Part shown: positions 1 to 9,690 of the stretch, piece after piece
Layout: each line of letters begins with the position of its first letter
Position numbering within the stretch: position 1 is the stretch's first letter
DNA from: SKVR01 sp037441525
Lineage (GTDB): Bacteria; Bacteroidota; Bacteroidia; Bacteroidales; UBA7960
Assembly (NCBI GenBank): GCA_037441525.1
Contig: JBBISA010000001.1
Coordinates: forward strand, 1-64,000
DNA: 64,000 nt
Reading direction: 5' to 3'
Translations under genes and position numbers: made by a program
The notes under the pieces: model-generated
The model's input: only the letters and a program-made list of their open reading frames with translations
Database searches by the model: none
What the model was told of the DNA's origin: nothing

Positions 1-659
1 ACGTCCTAAACCTTTTTGAAAAATCTGTCCAAAGAATAGGGGGTTAAACCAATTGCTTAGGATGAAATATTTCTTAATACGATTATTAGAAATAACGATA
101 GTTGACAAACCCGGATTTATCTCCTTTCCTGATAATGATTTATTGGTGCAAACTAAACGATAATGGATACTACAATATTTAATTAAATTGTAAATTGATG
201 AGAATCATATTTACAGTTGTGGCAGAATAGCCTTATATTGATAGAATTATTTGGTCAGCGCAATTACAGTTATTAAATAATAATAGTTTCTGGGATGTTT
301 GCGGATAAATAAACCCAGAATTAAGTGGTATAACATAAAGATTTTACAAAACAGATTTTTTGGTTTTGAGAAGCCCCTGTTTAATTGGCAATTTTTTGAA
401 AAAACCATTGCAATTTACTACCTGCCAGTTTTCTATCCCTGGGCTGGTTTATAAGCCGGCCAGATTTCATCATATCTGCACTAAAAATTGTTGTTATTAC
501 TATCTTTGCAGCCAAAAAACGGTTTTTTGCTTGCTTTTCTGACTAAGAAATGCAATTTTTTCTTCAAAAAGGCAATTATAATAATAAAACCGTTGATTTC
601 AAGTTATTTACACAGCATATGTTCCAACTAAAGTTCATTCAACCAAACAAAAAAATAAC
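1..659. other. AT-rich intergenic region
   Basis: No convincing gene is seen here. Short open frames exist but lack a good start or protein-like composition. The only recognisable signal is a TAnnTTTG-type box near 501. The first 300 bases hold scattered A/T runs and no obvious terminator hairpin. Confidence 0.6.
501..508 (+). promoter_or_regulatory. Bacteroidota -7 promoter box
   Basis: The sequence TATCTTTG followed by CA fits the Bacteroidota sigma-ABfr -7 consensus TAnnTTTG. No convincing -33 TTTG lies 19-21 bases upstream. It would start a transcript about 150 bases before the DUF3078 gene at 660. Confidence 0.4.
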
Positions 660-2564
660 ATGCGCCTATCAGCTGTCTTTTTCCTTGTGTTTGCAGGGTT
701 GTTGGTTTTTCAGCCTGCATTTAGCCAGTCAGTTATTGAAACCCCGGAAAATAGAGCCGACACCATTGTTCCTGATCCCATCCGTTTTACCCCGGTTTCT
801 GCTTCGGGGTATATAATTGATCTTCTAAAACGCGAAAACCTGTGGCGGCCGGCAAACAATCTGCTAAAACCATCGCTCGAAAGGCTTGTGGGGCATTATC
901 AGCAACCCTACGACAGTGTGGTTCCCAGGTTATTAGGGTTTAACTATGATGGGGTAGAATTAAAACTTACCTCGGTGCGCAGAAACGATACTTTGCCGGT
1001 CAGGTGGCTCAATTCTTCCACCTTCATTGTTGATACCATCCGGCTTGAAAGAGAGCCCGTTATTTATCGCAAAACATTGGTTATTAATGCCATTGACTCG
1101 TCAGTTCTTTTCATGCGCAACGGATCGCCTGAGTTAAGAAGGTTCATTGATTCGCTTTTACTATCTCGAGAAACCATTTCAGAGGTATTTATCGATACCA
1201 TTTACCTGAGGTCAAAACGTGTAACCATGCATAGGGTTGAGAATGATATGATTAGTCCACCACTGATGCTAAGAGGTTCGGGTACAACAGCCCGCTTTCT
1301 GCCGGATTCATCGGCACTGGTAGTTTCGAGGTATAAAAGATATTTGGTGGCCAATCAGGAATCGCCGTTTTACATAGTTCCGGGCGAACGGATGACCGAT
1401 TCGTTGCAACACGCAGTACGAACGCTGGTAATGAATAATGATGCCCGCGATTCGCTGCTGGTGTTTTTCAGAAGCGGTGAGGGCACCCGCACACCCTATT
1501 GGTTAAGTAACCGAGATACCGAGTATTACCGTTTCTGGGTAAAGAACTCATCCAACGATTCACTGACTATCTGGATAGGCAACCCCAACCGCAGGGAGAT
1601 TAACCTTTTGCTCGAAGACAACATTAATGTGGAAAGACGGGAGCGCCGCCGGGTTGACGATGTGCCTATTTCTACCCTCAGAGCCCAACGCTCGCTGGCA
1701 GCAGTGAGGCCCCTGGAGGAGATACCTGTTTATTGGCGCTATGATATGTCGAGCGCCTTCACACTCAACCAGACCTATTTCTCCAACTGGGCGCGCGGAG
1801 GTGAAAATTCGCTCTCGACCATGCTTGAGCTGAGGGGAAGCGCCCAATATACCAACAAAGCCTTTAAAAGCCAGTGGGCCAATACCGGCAGGCTGCGCTA
1901 TGGCTCCATTGTTACCGAAGCACATGGTTTTCGCACCAATACCGATCTTTTGGAAACCAATTCACAATACAACAGAACCATTAACTCCAAGATCGATTTC
2001 AGCTCAACCCTGTATTTCAAAACCCAGGTTGCCAAAGGTTACAACTACCCCAACGATTCTGTAGTGGTTTCAAAGTTTCTCAACCCGGGTACTTTTACAG
2101 TGGGTGTAGGTTTCGAAATAAAGCCTTTCAAGAAAACCCGCATCAACTTCGCCCCCTTATCATACCGCAATACCTTTGTGCTCGATACAGCCCGCATCAA
2201 CCAAAAAATTCATGGTATTGATAAAGACAAAAAGTCGAGACAGGAAATGGGGGGGCAGTTGGTTTTTGTAAATAGTGTTTCGCCCCTCAAAGGGCTTACT
2301 CTAAACAACAACGTAAGGCTTTTCTCGGGCTATCTAAACAAACCGGAAAACGTGGATGTTGACTGGGAATTGAACATTGAGCAGCAAATCAACTGGTTTT
2401 TTCTGGTAAGGCTAAACTTTCATGTTATCTATGATGATGACATTAAGATTACTATTTTAGGCAACGATGGCAAACCGATTATCCGGCCAGACGGAACCAG
2501 AAAAACCGGACCGAGGACGCAGCTAAAGCAATTCCTCGGATTAACCTTGTCATTCCGATTATAA
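660..2564 (+). CDS. DUF3078 domain outer-membrane-type protein
   Basis: This is a 634-residue exported protein with a signal peptide (hydrophobic core about residues 4-18, cleavage after AFSQ). The first ~350 residues have no motif I recognise. From about residue 366 the pattern NQTYFSNWARGGENS begins, which is the hallmark of DUF3078. The rest alternates polar and hydrophobic residues and ends in Leu-Ser-Phe-Arg-Leu, typical of a beta-barrel with a C-terminal aromatic signature. DUF3078 proteins are common in Bacteroidota and presumed to sit in the outer membrane; the precise role is unknown. The ATG at 660 puts the signal peptide at the very N-terminus. It converges with the TPR gene, with 13 bases between the stops. 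Confidence 0.8.
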   Translation: MRLSAVFFLVFAGLLVFQPAFSQSVIETPENRADTIVPDPIRFTPVSASGYIIDLLKRENLWRPANNLLKPSLERLVGHYQQPYDSVVPRLLGFNYDGVELKLTSVRRNDTLPVRWLNSSTFIVDTIRLEREPVIYRKTLVINAIDSSVLFMRNGSPELRRFIDSLLLSRETISEVFIDTIYLRSKRVTMHRVENDMISPPLMLRGSGTTARFLPDSSALVVSRYKRYLVANQESPFYIVPGERMTDSLQHAVRTLVMNNDARDSLLVFFRSGEGTRTPYWLSNRDTEYYRFWVKNSSNDSLTIWIGNPNRREINLLLEDNINVERRERRRVDDVPISTLRAQRSLAAVRPLEEIPVYWRYDMSSAFTLNQTYFSNWARGGENSLSTMLELRGSAQYTNKAFKSQWANTGRLRYGSIVTEAHGFRTNTDLLETNSQYNRTINSKIDFSSTLYFKTQVAKGYNYPNDSVVVSKFLNPGTFTVGVGFEIKPFKKTRINFAPLSYRNTFVLDTARINQKIHGIDKDKKSRQEMGGQLVFVNSVSPLKGLTLNNNVRLFSGYLNKPENVDVDWELNIEQQINWFFLVRLNFHVIYDDDIKITILGNDGKPIIRPDGTRKTGPRTQLKQFLGLTLSFRL

Positions 2565-2577
2565 AAATTTATTGCTT

Positions 2578-3735
2578 CTAATTGAGTCTGCTTTGAACCG
2601 CCCTTGCTTTGTCGTTAACTCCCAGTGCACGGTATAACTGATACATGGCAAGGTTTGAGGCGTTGTTTTGGTTTTGCTTTCCAAAGGCTTTATCGAGCCA
2701 CGCAACAGCATCCTGGAAAGCTTCGAGCGAGCGCGCCCTTTCTTCCAGAACTCGCCGGTTGTTGGTTAGTATTCTTGCATTTTCCTCAATCTCAACACCC
2801 ATATTATAATAGCAAGTGGCAATATTGATGTGACTGTTTACATCGTCTGGCGATGTTTTTATGGCCGATTCAAAGGCACTGATGGCTTCGGGATACTGAT
2901 CTGATTTTTGGAAAATAAGTCCTTTGGTATAGTGAAGGATAAAGCGTGATGGATTAGTTTTTATCGCATCATCAAGCACCTTGATAGCCTTTTCTGTTTT
3001 CCCCTGTTTAAAGTAAAGGTCGGTCAAAAGGATCACAAGTCCTTCGTTATCATTGTACTTACCTATACCATTCATCAAAACCTTTTCAGCCGCAAGGGAG
3101 TCTTCTTTTTCAAGGTAAATGGTATGAAGCAAATGCGAAACATTGGTGGAATGGTTTAAGTTGTCGAGCATTTGAAGATAAAGTAAGGCCATTTCGCGGT
3201 TTCGCGCTTCGTAGGCTGCCATGGCTGTATTGTAAATCAGATTCTGATCGGTACGTACAGACAGAATGGGACTTTGGGTTATGGTGTGGGCAAGTTCGAA
3301 TGCCTTAAATGCTTCCTCATATTTCTCACTCCTGAAATGTCTTTCGGCCACTCGTTGCAGGTCGTTGGCCAAAACAACATATTTTGGAGCCAGCTGCCGG
3401 TCGAGTTTGCCACGTGAATCAAGAGTCCTTGCACGTTCAAAAGAGTACCATGCCACAAAAAGCTGATCGGGATAAAGTTCCGACTTGCTGCGATCATTTT
3501 TCTCAATTCCTTCTCTGTAAGCGTTTTGTGCGAGAATGCCCCGCGCAAACCATGTGCGATACCATTTCGATGCATCCTCATCGGCAACCATCTCTTCAAT
3601 TACCTTTTTGGCTTCAACATAATTGGCGATTTCAATTAAATGAAAGGCTGCAATAAGTTTGCTTTTCTGAAGGGGGGTTAATACCACGCAACCTGAAAGG
3701 GTCAAAAATAAAAGGATGGCAATTAATTTATTCAT
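2578..3735 (-). CDS. TPR-repeat lipoprotein
   Basis: A 385-residue lipoprotein with a signal sequence ending in a clear lipobox (LSGC, Cys about residue 16). An upstream ATG at 3762 would add nine residues; the ATG at 3735 gives a normal signal peptide and is preferred. The mature protein is almost entirely helical. Canonical TPR units are visible in the second half, with the A-x4-A pattern and terminal proline of TPR helices (near KAIKVLDDAIKTNP and EAISAFESAIKTSP). TPR lipoproteins usually act as scaffolds in envelope assembly or secretion; the partner cannot be told from sequence. It is transcribed alone, convergent to the DUF3078 gene. Confidence 0.8.
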   Translation of the reverse strand: MNKLIAILLFLTLSGCVVLTPLQKSKLIAAFHLIEIANYVEAKKVIEEMVADEDASKWYRTWFARGILAQNAYREGIEKNDRSKSELYPDQLFVAWYSFERARTLDSRGKLDRQLAPKYVVLANDLQRVAERHFRSEKYEEAFKAFELAHTITQSPILSVRTDQNLIYNTAMAAYEARNREMALLYLQMLDNLNHSTNVSHLLHTIYLEKEDSLAAEKVLMNGIGKYNDNEGLVILLTDLYFKQGKTEKAIKVLDDAIKTNPSRFILHYTKGLIFQKSDQYPEAISAFESAIKTSPDDVNSHINIATCYYNMGVEIEENARILTNNRRVLEERARSLEAFQDAVAWLDKAFGKQNQNNASNLAMYQLYRALGVNDKARAVQSRLN

Positions 3736-3782
3736 GATTAGAATGGATGATTGTTTGATCATTCGTTTCGGGTTTATGGGTG

Positions 3783-3790
3783 CAAAGATA
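3783..3790 (-). promoter_or_regulatory. Bacteroidota -7 promoter box for the TPR lipoprotein gene
   Basis: On the minus strand this reads TATCTTTG followed by CA, a full match to TAnnTTTG, 48 bases before the ATG at 3735. No good -33 element is visible, so the call rests on the -7 box and its spacing. Confidence 0.5.
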
Positions 3791-3892
3791 ATAAGAATGG
3801 TTGCTTAACTCCTATGGTATCTTCTATTGGATGATGGTTATTATTTTTACTTAATTTGCATTAATTATTATGGTTTATATGCTAACCCAATA

Positions 3893-5344
3893 ATGGAGAA
3901 AAATAAAATGGATACTTTCAAAGCGATAAAAATTAGCAAATGGAATCTTTTGATATATACGGTGATAGTTGCCGGTTTATTACATTCGTGTGATTTTTTC
4001 AACGGTGACAATTTCCCTGTACGACCATCTGCAAGATATCCGGGTTATTGGGAGTACAGAGGAAGACCGGTTTTGCTTCTGGGTGGTACCCGCAACGACA
4101 ATCTTTTTCAGGAACCAGATGCTGCACAACACCTGAAAGAACTGGCCAGGGTAGGAGGGAACTACATCAGAAATACCATGAGTGCTCGCGACTCAGGCAA
4201 CGTGCAACCCTTTTTACTGCTTGATAATGGTTCATATGATCTTGATCAGTGGAATCCTGAATACTGGCAAAGATTTGAAACCCTGCTCCAGGCTGCCCGC
4301 CGGTTAAATATTATTGTGCAGATTGACCTGTGGGACCGATTGGATTTTTCGCAGACAGAGTGGCTGGTTAATGCCTTTAATCCCGGTATCAATATCAGTT
4401 ACACCTATGCTGAATCGGGGCTCGATTCATTATATCCCCAACATGCCGGTCAGGACCTTCAGCCATTTTTCCACTCAATCCCTGGCTTGCCGCATTATAT
4501 ATCCGAACTGGAAAAGATTCGGCACTACCAGGAAAAATATGTTAGCAAACTTCTTGATCATACACTGAAATACCCCAACATACTTTACTGTATGAATAAC
4601 GAGACCAATACGCCAGTTGAGTGGGGTCAATACTGGGTGACCTTTATCAGAAGCAGAGCATCGGCAGAGCACCATGAAGTTTATGCCACCGATATATTCG
4701 ATGCCAATTACCGGCCAGGCACCTGTCTTGCCTGTCTGATGGCTGCAGTAACCCCTGAAATGTACCAGTTTCTTGATGTTTCGTCGATCAACAGCCGCAA
4801 TTTTGGCCAGGCTCACTGGGATACCCTGCAGGTAATAATGAATCGGGTGAAGGATTTCAAGAGGCCCGTCAACACTATCAAGGTCGATGGTGGTGGTTTT
4901 ACTGCGGGGGGAAGCGGAACACCGCAGGATGGCGTAGAACGCTTTTGCCGCAATCTTGTTGGGGGCATGGCAGCGGCTCGGTTTCACAAACCAACATCGG
5001 GCAACGGGTTGAACGAATTTGCCCAGTCGACAATTAAAGCCATCAGAATGGCGGAAGAGTATGTCAAATTCTGGGAGATTGAACCTGCCATGAACCTGCT
5101 GGCCGACAGAGGTGCTAACGAAGCCTACGCAGCCACCAACGGAAGGGATAAATTTCTGGTCTATTTTCCGGCTGGTGGTGCGGTAACTCTCACTACGGGT
5201 GGGGTACAGGGCATCTTTGAACTGATCTGGATCAATGTGGCCCCTGGTAACAGGGTCGACATGACCATTGTTCAGCCCCAAGGGAGTGTTAAACTCACAA
5301 CGCCAGATTCAAGTGGCTGGTTTGCACTTGTTGTGCAGCGATAA
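3893..5344 (+). CDS. Glycosidase-like (clan GH-A type) lipoprotein
   Basis: A 483-residue secreted protein. An N-terminal hydrophobic stretch ends in LLHSC, a lipobox-like Cys, so it is probably a lipoprotein. The start could be the ATG at 3893 or 3908; the frame extends upstream to 3827 but that adds a non-signal-like leader. The mature part resembles a TIM-barrel glycosidase: an opening that describes a ligand loop (YWEYRGRPVLLLGG), a strand with GNYIRN, a strand ending YCMNNETN where the Asn-Glu pair sits where GH-A enzymes keep the acid/base, and IKVDGGG as a possible nucleophile-bearing strand. The last ~80 residues look like a beta-sandwich. Family and substrate are not assigned. It stands alone between genes of opposite strand. 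Confidence 0.6.
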   Translation: MEKNKMDTFKAIKISKWNLLIYTVIVAGLLHSCDFFNGDNFPVRPSARYPGYWEYRGRPVLLLGGTRNDNLFQEPDAAQHLKELARVGGNYIRNTMSARDSGNVQPFLLLDNGSYDLDQWNPEYWQRFETLLQAARRLNIIVQIDLWDRLDFSQTEWLVNAFNPGINISYTYAESGLDSLYPQHAGQDLQPFFHSIPGLPHYISELEKIRHYQEKYVSKLLDHTLKYPNILYCMNNETNTPVEWGQYWVTFIRSRASAEHHEVYATDIFDANYRPGTCLACLMAAVTPEMYQFLDVSSINSRNFGQAHWDTLQVIMNRVKDFKRPVNTIKVDGGGFTAGGSGTPQDGVERFCRNLVGGMAAARFHKPTSGNGLNEFAQSTIKAIRMAEEYVKFWEIEPAMNLLADRGANEAYAATNGRDKFLVYFPAGGAVTLTTGGVQGIFELIWINVAPGNRVDMTIVQPQGSVKLTTPDSSGWFALVVQR

Positions 5345-5594
5345 ATACTTCACAATCACAAAGTATTTTCGAAGGTTAATTTCTTAAATTTAGATCAGGC
5401 ATTTTTATTCTATAATTAAAATATTTACAGGTGTTTATAATAAAAATGATTGATGAATTATCAATCCCGAACGCGATCAATCTAAAAGAATTGCTTTCAG
5501 GTTTGAAATGCGAATGGGATTAAGTTATTGTTTTCCAAAAGATAGAACTCCGCTATTTTATTTATTTGAGGCCCCCTAAATGACCAATTTATTG

Positions 5595-6785
5595 TTAATA
5601 AACAACGAGTTTGACAGTTTCAGATTTGTTTTGTCCTTCAATGGAAATAAAGTAGATGCCTCTGTCAAATAGTTTTAGATTAACATAATGATTATCATTT
5701 GAATAACAGCGGTTTTCATATACCAAGCGGCCGGAAGTATCAAATATTCGTACCATTTGAACTCCTTCCTGATAGTAACCGGCTTTAATTATAATATAGT
5801 CGTGGGCTGGATTTGGATATAATTTAAGACTGGAGGGTTGTAAGGTTTCCGGGAGTTTTATTGACAATGGCTCGGCTTGATCATAAAGAATAATTCCATT
5901 GTCGCCGCTAACATAAACGTTTCTCAATCCGGAAACAGCAAGGGCAGCAAAGCCGAGAAAAGTCTGTTCGGGTAATTCTGTCCAGGTATCTCCACCATCA
6001 GTGGTTGTAAGAAGGTTGCCATATTCACCGGCTATATAACCATTAAGCTGATCAGCAAATACCATGCTCAACAGCGATCTGTTTGTGATAGCCGGAAGTT
6101 TTGTCCATGATGTTCCGCCATTGGTACTTTTAAGAATCAAACCGGCTTGGCCAACGGCAAATAACAATTCGCTGCTCTGGTAGTATATATCGTAAATAAA
6201 CATGGTAGTGCCGCTGGTCACTGGCTCCCAGCTTTCTCCGCCGTTTGTGGTAAGATAGATTTTTCCTGCTTGTCCGCCCATGATTCCATTCTGAGCATCA
6301 TAAAAATCAAGGGCATATAGCCATGATGTGGTTATGCCGGGCTGGTTAATCCAGGAATCACCCCCGTTTGTAGTTTTTATTATAAGGCCGCTTTAGCCGA
6401 TGGCCCAACCCGTATTAGCACTGGTAAACTGCAGATTGTAAATGATATTTGAAGTGCCCGATGTTTGTTTTTGCCATTAACGCCCTCCATTTATTGTTTT
6501 AAAAACATCACCGTCGCCGCCGCATACCCAGCCTATATTCTCATCAACAAAAAAAGCAGACTTGAAATCACCTGCTGAAACTTTTGTCATCTCAGTCCAG
6601 GATTGGCCCCCATCGGAGGTTTTTACTTCATTTCCACTGGTGGTCAGTGCAATTCCCACATTGTCGTTAACACAAAACAAGTCGACATACCCATCGCTCT
6701 GTGGTCTGGGATTAAGCCATTTCCACTGGGCAATAGCCATTTGGTGGATTAAAATGCAAATGAACAATGATAGAAGTTTCTTCAT
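5595..6785 (-). pseudogene. T9SS-sorted YCF48-like repeat protein, broken by two stop codons
   Basis: One reading frame runs from the ATG at 6785 to the stop at 5595 (about 396 codons) but is interrupted by two in-frame TAA codons on the minus strand at 6477-6479 and 6393-6395. Read through, it gives a signal peptide, then repeated NGG-x-S/T-W and 'GWAxG' units typical of YCF48/BNR-type beta-propeller repeats, then a type A T9SS sorting domain (LYPNPAHDY onward). The first stop sits within an NGGR-stop-W repeat where Ser is usual (TCA to TAA); the second sits in AIG-stop-SG where Tyr is plausible (TAC/TAT to TAA). Each is one substitution from a sense codon, so the gene looks recently inactivated. 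Sequencing error is the alternative. Confidence 0.75.
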
Positions 6786-7693
6786 TTTTTTCTTTTTTAG
6801 TTAAGATTGACTGTTTTGATATGTTCTGGCAGAATGGCCCTGCATGTTAATTATAACATTCCCTTTAATCCCGAGCCTTTTGGGTTAAAACTTTAAAAAA
6901 ATTTCTGCTAAACCTGATAAAATAAAAACCTATCACAACATCATGAGGTACCAGACTCAATCAGGCAGGAGGGGGAAAAGTTGCATTATTGTCTTAAAGG
7001 GAAGAACAAAGTGCCGTTAAATTGGCAATCAGTTCTGTCGGACCCCCATTTTATAGTTCCGACAATAATATTAATGAAAATAATCCGATAACCCTAATCA
7101 CAATAGATGTTACCAGAATTATGAATTAGTTGGATTTATTTTGATATTGGTAAGAAAAAAATATAGGATAGAAAGGAAAATTAACACACGCAAGAAAAGA
7201 TCGGCAATTTTGAAACCAAGACCATGGATTTGGTTCAGAAAAAATCTCCTTTTAATAGCATCCCTGGTTTTCTGACCAGAATAGGTTTTTAATAAAGTGA
7301 TTGACTGTCGAAACATTAGATCATTCGCATATAGTAAGTTTATATTAGGCCGGATAGCTTGTCTTTTCATTGCCGGAGAAAACTATGGTCGCTATTCTGG
7401 CTTTGCGATATTCGAGTTCGTTTCAGAAAAAATAAACCGGTTCCCTGATTATTAAACCCGATTTGCCATTTTATTTTACAAAGATTGTTGGAAAAAGGAC
7501 AGCATAAGTTATTGAATAATTGATTCTTAAAATTACATACCGCTTTAGAAAACCTTCAATCCCTAGCGCAGTTTCCTGAACAATACATTATTCTGTCCCC
7601 AATGCGAATTGGGTTAGATTTGTTTACGTTTTTTCAGGACAGCTAAAGACGAAAAAAAGGAATTACCAGCCACACTTTTCTTGAAAATTCCGG
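6786..7693. other. Intergenic region without a supported gene
   Basis: About 0.9 kb of AT-rich DNA. One open frame on the minus strand (7119-7370, 83 codons, ATG start) encodes a basic N-terminal half and one hydrophobic helix but has no recognisable motif, and I do not call it. No tRNA-like fold or repeat is visible. Confidence 0.5.
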
Positions 7694-7732
7694 GCAGAAA
7701 AAAAGGCTTACCCCTTAACAAGAGTAAGCCTT
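7694..7732 (-). terminator. Rho-independent terminator of the Gfo/Idh/MocA gene
   Basis: A perfect 9-bp stem (7703-7711 with 7724-7732, AAGGCTTAC / GTAAGCCTT) with a 12-base loop is followed, in minus-strand sense, by a run of T. It starts 20 bases past the stop codon at 7752. Confidence 0.85.
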
Positions 7733-7751
7733 GAAACCATAAATCTATTTT

Positions 7752-9239
7752 CTACAAAGCAGGTAACGACCAGCCTGGCCTGTAAGTGCGGCTGATGTAT
7801 TCCTTTGCAGCATCAAGAGCATTCATTGTTGTGTATTGAGTGTCGAAAATTGGGTGGCCATCAATTACTTCGAACCTGTCGGTAGTAACTACCCTTATTT
7901 CATCGGTTGGACTGATATTGGTAAAGCGCATATTCTCACCATCCCACAACAATTCGCGTTTGAGATCCTGAAGACGAACAGCCAATACACCCATAACCAC
8001 GGTTTCGTTAAACGGGCCAGAATAGGCAAAGTTTGAGCTTGCTTCTACCCGGCTGGCTTTGGGTTGCTTACAAGCTCTAACCCAGTCAGATTCATGGTTC
8101 AACCCATCGGCAATACGAGGCAATGTTCTTGGAACATTGGGTACACGCCCTGATACCAGACGTGGTCTTTCAGAATAACAATCGGTTACAAGGATATCCT
8201 TGGTGCCGATAAACATAGTGCCACCGTTCCAGTCGCCCATTTTAAAATCATCTTTCATCCCGGCAGGCCTTGCAGGAAGCAAACCACCATCATACCAGCT
8301 TATTTTCACCTCAGGAAGTCTGATCTTCAGACTTCTGTCGCGTGGTCTTTCGGGAAATACAAAATGTACAGTTTCGGCCTGCGGGGGCGATTCGGTGTTC
8401 ATCATAGTAGAGCTGCCCTGCACCCTTGTGGGATACTTCAGTTTAAGGGCCTTGAAAACGGGGTCCATGATATGGCAGGCCATATCGCCCAGAGCGCCGG
8501 TTCCGAAATCCCACCAGCCGCGCCAATTCCATGGGGTATAAATTTCGTGGTAGGGGCGCAAGGGGGCGGGTCCTAAAAACAGGTCCCAGTTGAGATGCTC
8601 AGGAAGCCACATTCCCTGTTTGGGTCTTTCAAGGCCCTGGGGCCATATGGGGCGATTGGTCCAGCAATGTACTTCGCGTACTTCGCCAATTTCACCATTC
8701 CATACCCATTCGCAAACCTTACGTATATCGTCTGATGAGTTACCCTGGTTGCCCATTTGAGTGGCTACACCATACTTTTCGGCCAGTTTGGTCAGCAATC
8801 TCGATTCGGCAACTGAATATGTCAATGGTTTTTCAACATAAACATGTTTGCCAAGCACCATGGCATGGGCAGCAACGATGGCATGCGTATGGTCGGGGGT
8901 TGCCACAACAACAGCATCAATATCGTTGCGCATTTCGTCATACATCTTGCGCCAGTCCCAGTATTTTTTTGCATTGGGATAATCGTCAAATGCAGCTTTT
9001 GCGTATTTCCAGTCTACATCGGCTAAGGCAACTACCTGCATTTCGGGGCCCATGTTTCTGAGTTTTCTTCTTCCTACACCACCTGCACCAACACAGGCTA
9101 CGTTGAGCAAGTCGCTGGGAGCGGTATGCCCCAGGCCCGACACAACATAGTTGGGAACAATGGTAAACCCGGCAGAGGCAACAGCAGCACCTTTTATGAA
9201 ATTCCTCCTGCTTACACTATTTTGTTTATTCTCTTTCAT
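7752..9239 (-). CDS. Gfo/Idh/MocA family oxidoreductase with Tat signal
   Basis: A 495-residue NAD(P)-dependent oxidoreductase of the glucose-fructose oxidoreductase/inositol dehydrogenase family. The N-terminus has a twin-arginine export signal (SRRNFIKGAA, residues 9-18). The Rossmann fold begins near residue 45 (VACVGAGGVGRRKLRNMG), and the family motif EKPLTY follows the ATPDHTHA strand near residues 115-140. The second half is the substrate-binding alpha/beta domain. Tat export implies a folded periplasmic enzyme carrying its own cofactor, as in secreted Bacteroidota members that act on sugars or glycosides. It is monocistronic, with its own promoter-like box and a strong terminator. The substrate is unknown. 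Confidence 0.9.
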   Translation of the reverse strand: MKENKQNSVSRRNFIKGAAVASAGFTIVPNYVVSGLGHTAPSDLLNVACVGAGGVGRRKLRNMGPEMQVVALADVDWKYAKAAFDDYPNAKKYWDWRKMYDEMRNDIDAVVVATPDHTHAIVAAHAMVLGKHVYVEKPLTYSVAESRLLTKLAEKYGVATQMGNQGNSSDDIRKVCEWVWNGEIGEVREVHCWTNRPIWPQGLERPKQGMWLPEHLNWDLFLGPAPLRPYHEIYTPWNWRGWWDFGTGALGDMACHIMDPVFKALKLKYPTRVQGSSTMMNTESPPQAETVHFVFPERPRDRSLKIRLPEVKISWYDGGLLPARPAGMKDDFKMGDWNGGTMFIGTKDILVTDCYSERPRLVSGRVPNVPRTLPRIADGLNHESDWVRACKQPKASRVEASSNFAYSGPFNETVVMGVLAVRLQDLKRELLWDGENMRFTNISPTDEIRVVTTDRFEVIDGHPIFDTQYTTMNALDAAKEYISRTYRPGWSLPAL

Positions 9240-9312
9240 AAATAATTTTTGTTTAGGTTTAACAATAGGTTGTTGGGTGAAATCTGAATTTCTTTATTAG
9301 GATTGTTGTCAG

Positions 9313-9320
9313 CAAATATA
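9313..9320 (-). promoter_or_regulatory. Bacteroidota -7 promoter box for the Gfo/Idh/MocA gene
   Basis: On the minus strand this reads TATATTTG followed by C, matching TAnnTTTG, about 74 bases upstream of the ATG at 9239. No clear -33 TTTG is seen. Confidence 0.4.
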
Positions 9321-9396
9321 TTAATAAAATTTAGGGTTGAGGATTCTTGTCAGGCTAAAGAAAAAATGATGATTAATCCTTCGCTCGACCTTGGGT

Positions 9397-9690
9397 TTAG
9401 AACCAGCGAGTGATAAGTGTTTTAAAATCATTTACTGTTACAGGTTTGGTAAGTTAATCGTCCATGCCAAGAGCAATATATTTTTTCTTTATCGCCTTCG
9501 AAAGCATTAGCGCATAGGCCTATTATCGGCGGGGGTTCAGGGTATATTTCCCTTAGTTTGTTCGTAGCCGATATCCCATTCATTACAGGCATCTTAATAT
9601 CCATAAGAATATGATCGAATTGTCCGGGGCTAAACTTTTCTATTGCTTCCTGGTCATTATTGGCAATTGATAGCTGATGTCCCAGTCCTT
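9397..9690 (-). pseudogene. Decayed response-regulator receiver domain (3' end of a hybrid kinase or regulator)
   Basis: Translated on the minus strand, the region gives GLGHQLSIANNDQEAIE, then the phosphoacceptor strand HILMDIKMPVMNG and PPIIGLCANAFEGDKEK, which are receiver-domain signatures. The frame then shifts by an extra A in the A-run at 9481-9486; in the new frame it continues YIALGMDD-stop-LTKPVTVNDF and ends ITRWF. The LTKP lysine is the conserved receiver Lys, and the stop (9454-9456) replaces what is normally Tyr or another residue before LTKP. So there is one frameshift and one nonsense codon, and the 5' part is cut off at 9690 by the MITE. The ITRWF ending suggests the C-terminal receiver of a hybrid histidine kinase. 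No kinase domain remains upstream. Confidence 0.85.

Noticed and set aside
360..542. Open frame of 60 codons before the first gene
   Set aside because: It begins at TTG, has no protein-like pattern, and overlaps the promoter-like box at 501.
550..816. Open frame overlapping the start of the DUF3078 gene
   Set aside because: It is in another frame of a well-supported gene and shows no motif.
4475..5281. 268-codon minus-strand frame inside the glycosidase-like gene
   Set aside because: It is the antisense shadow of a gene with clear motifs on the plus strand.
6393..6479. Reassigned stop codons to explain interrupted frames
   Set aside because: All intact genes stop at TAA, TAG or TGA normally, and the interruptions use more than one codon.
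7119..7370. 83-codon minus-strand frame with a hydrophobic end
   Set aside because: No motif, no promoter, and an AT-rich context where such frames arise by chance.
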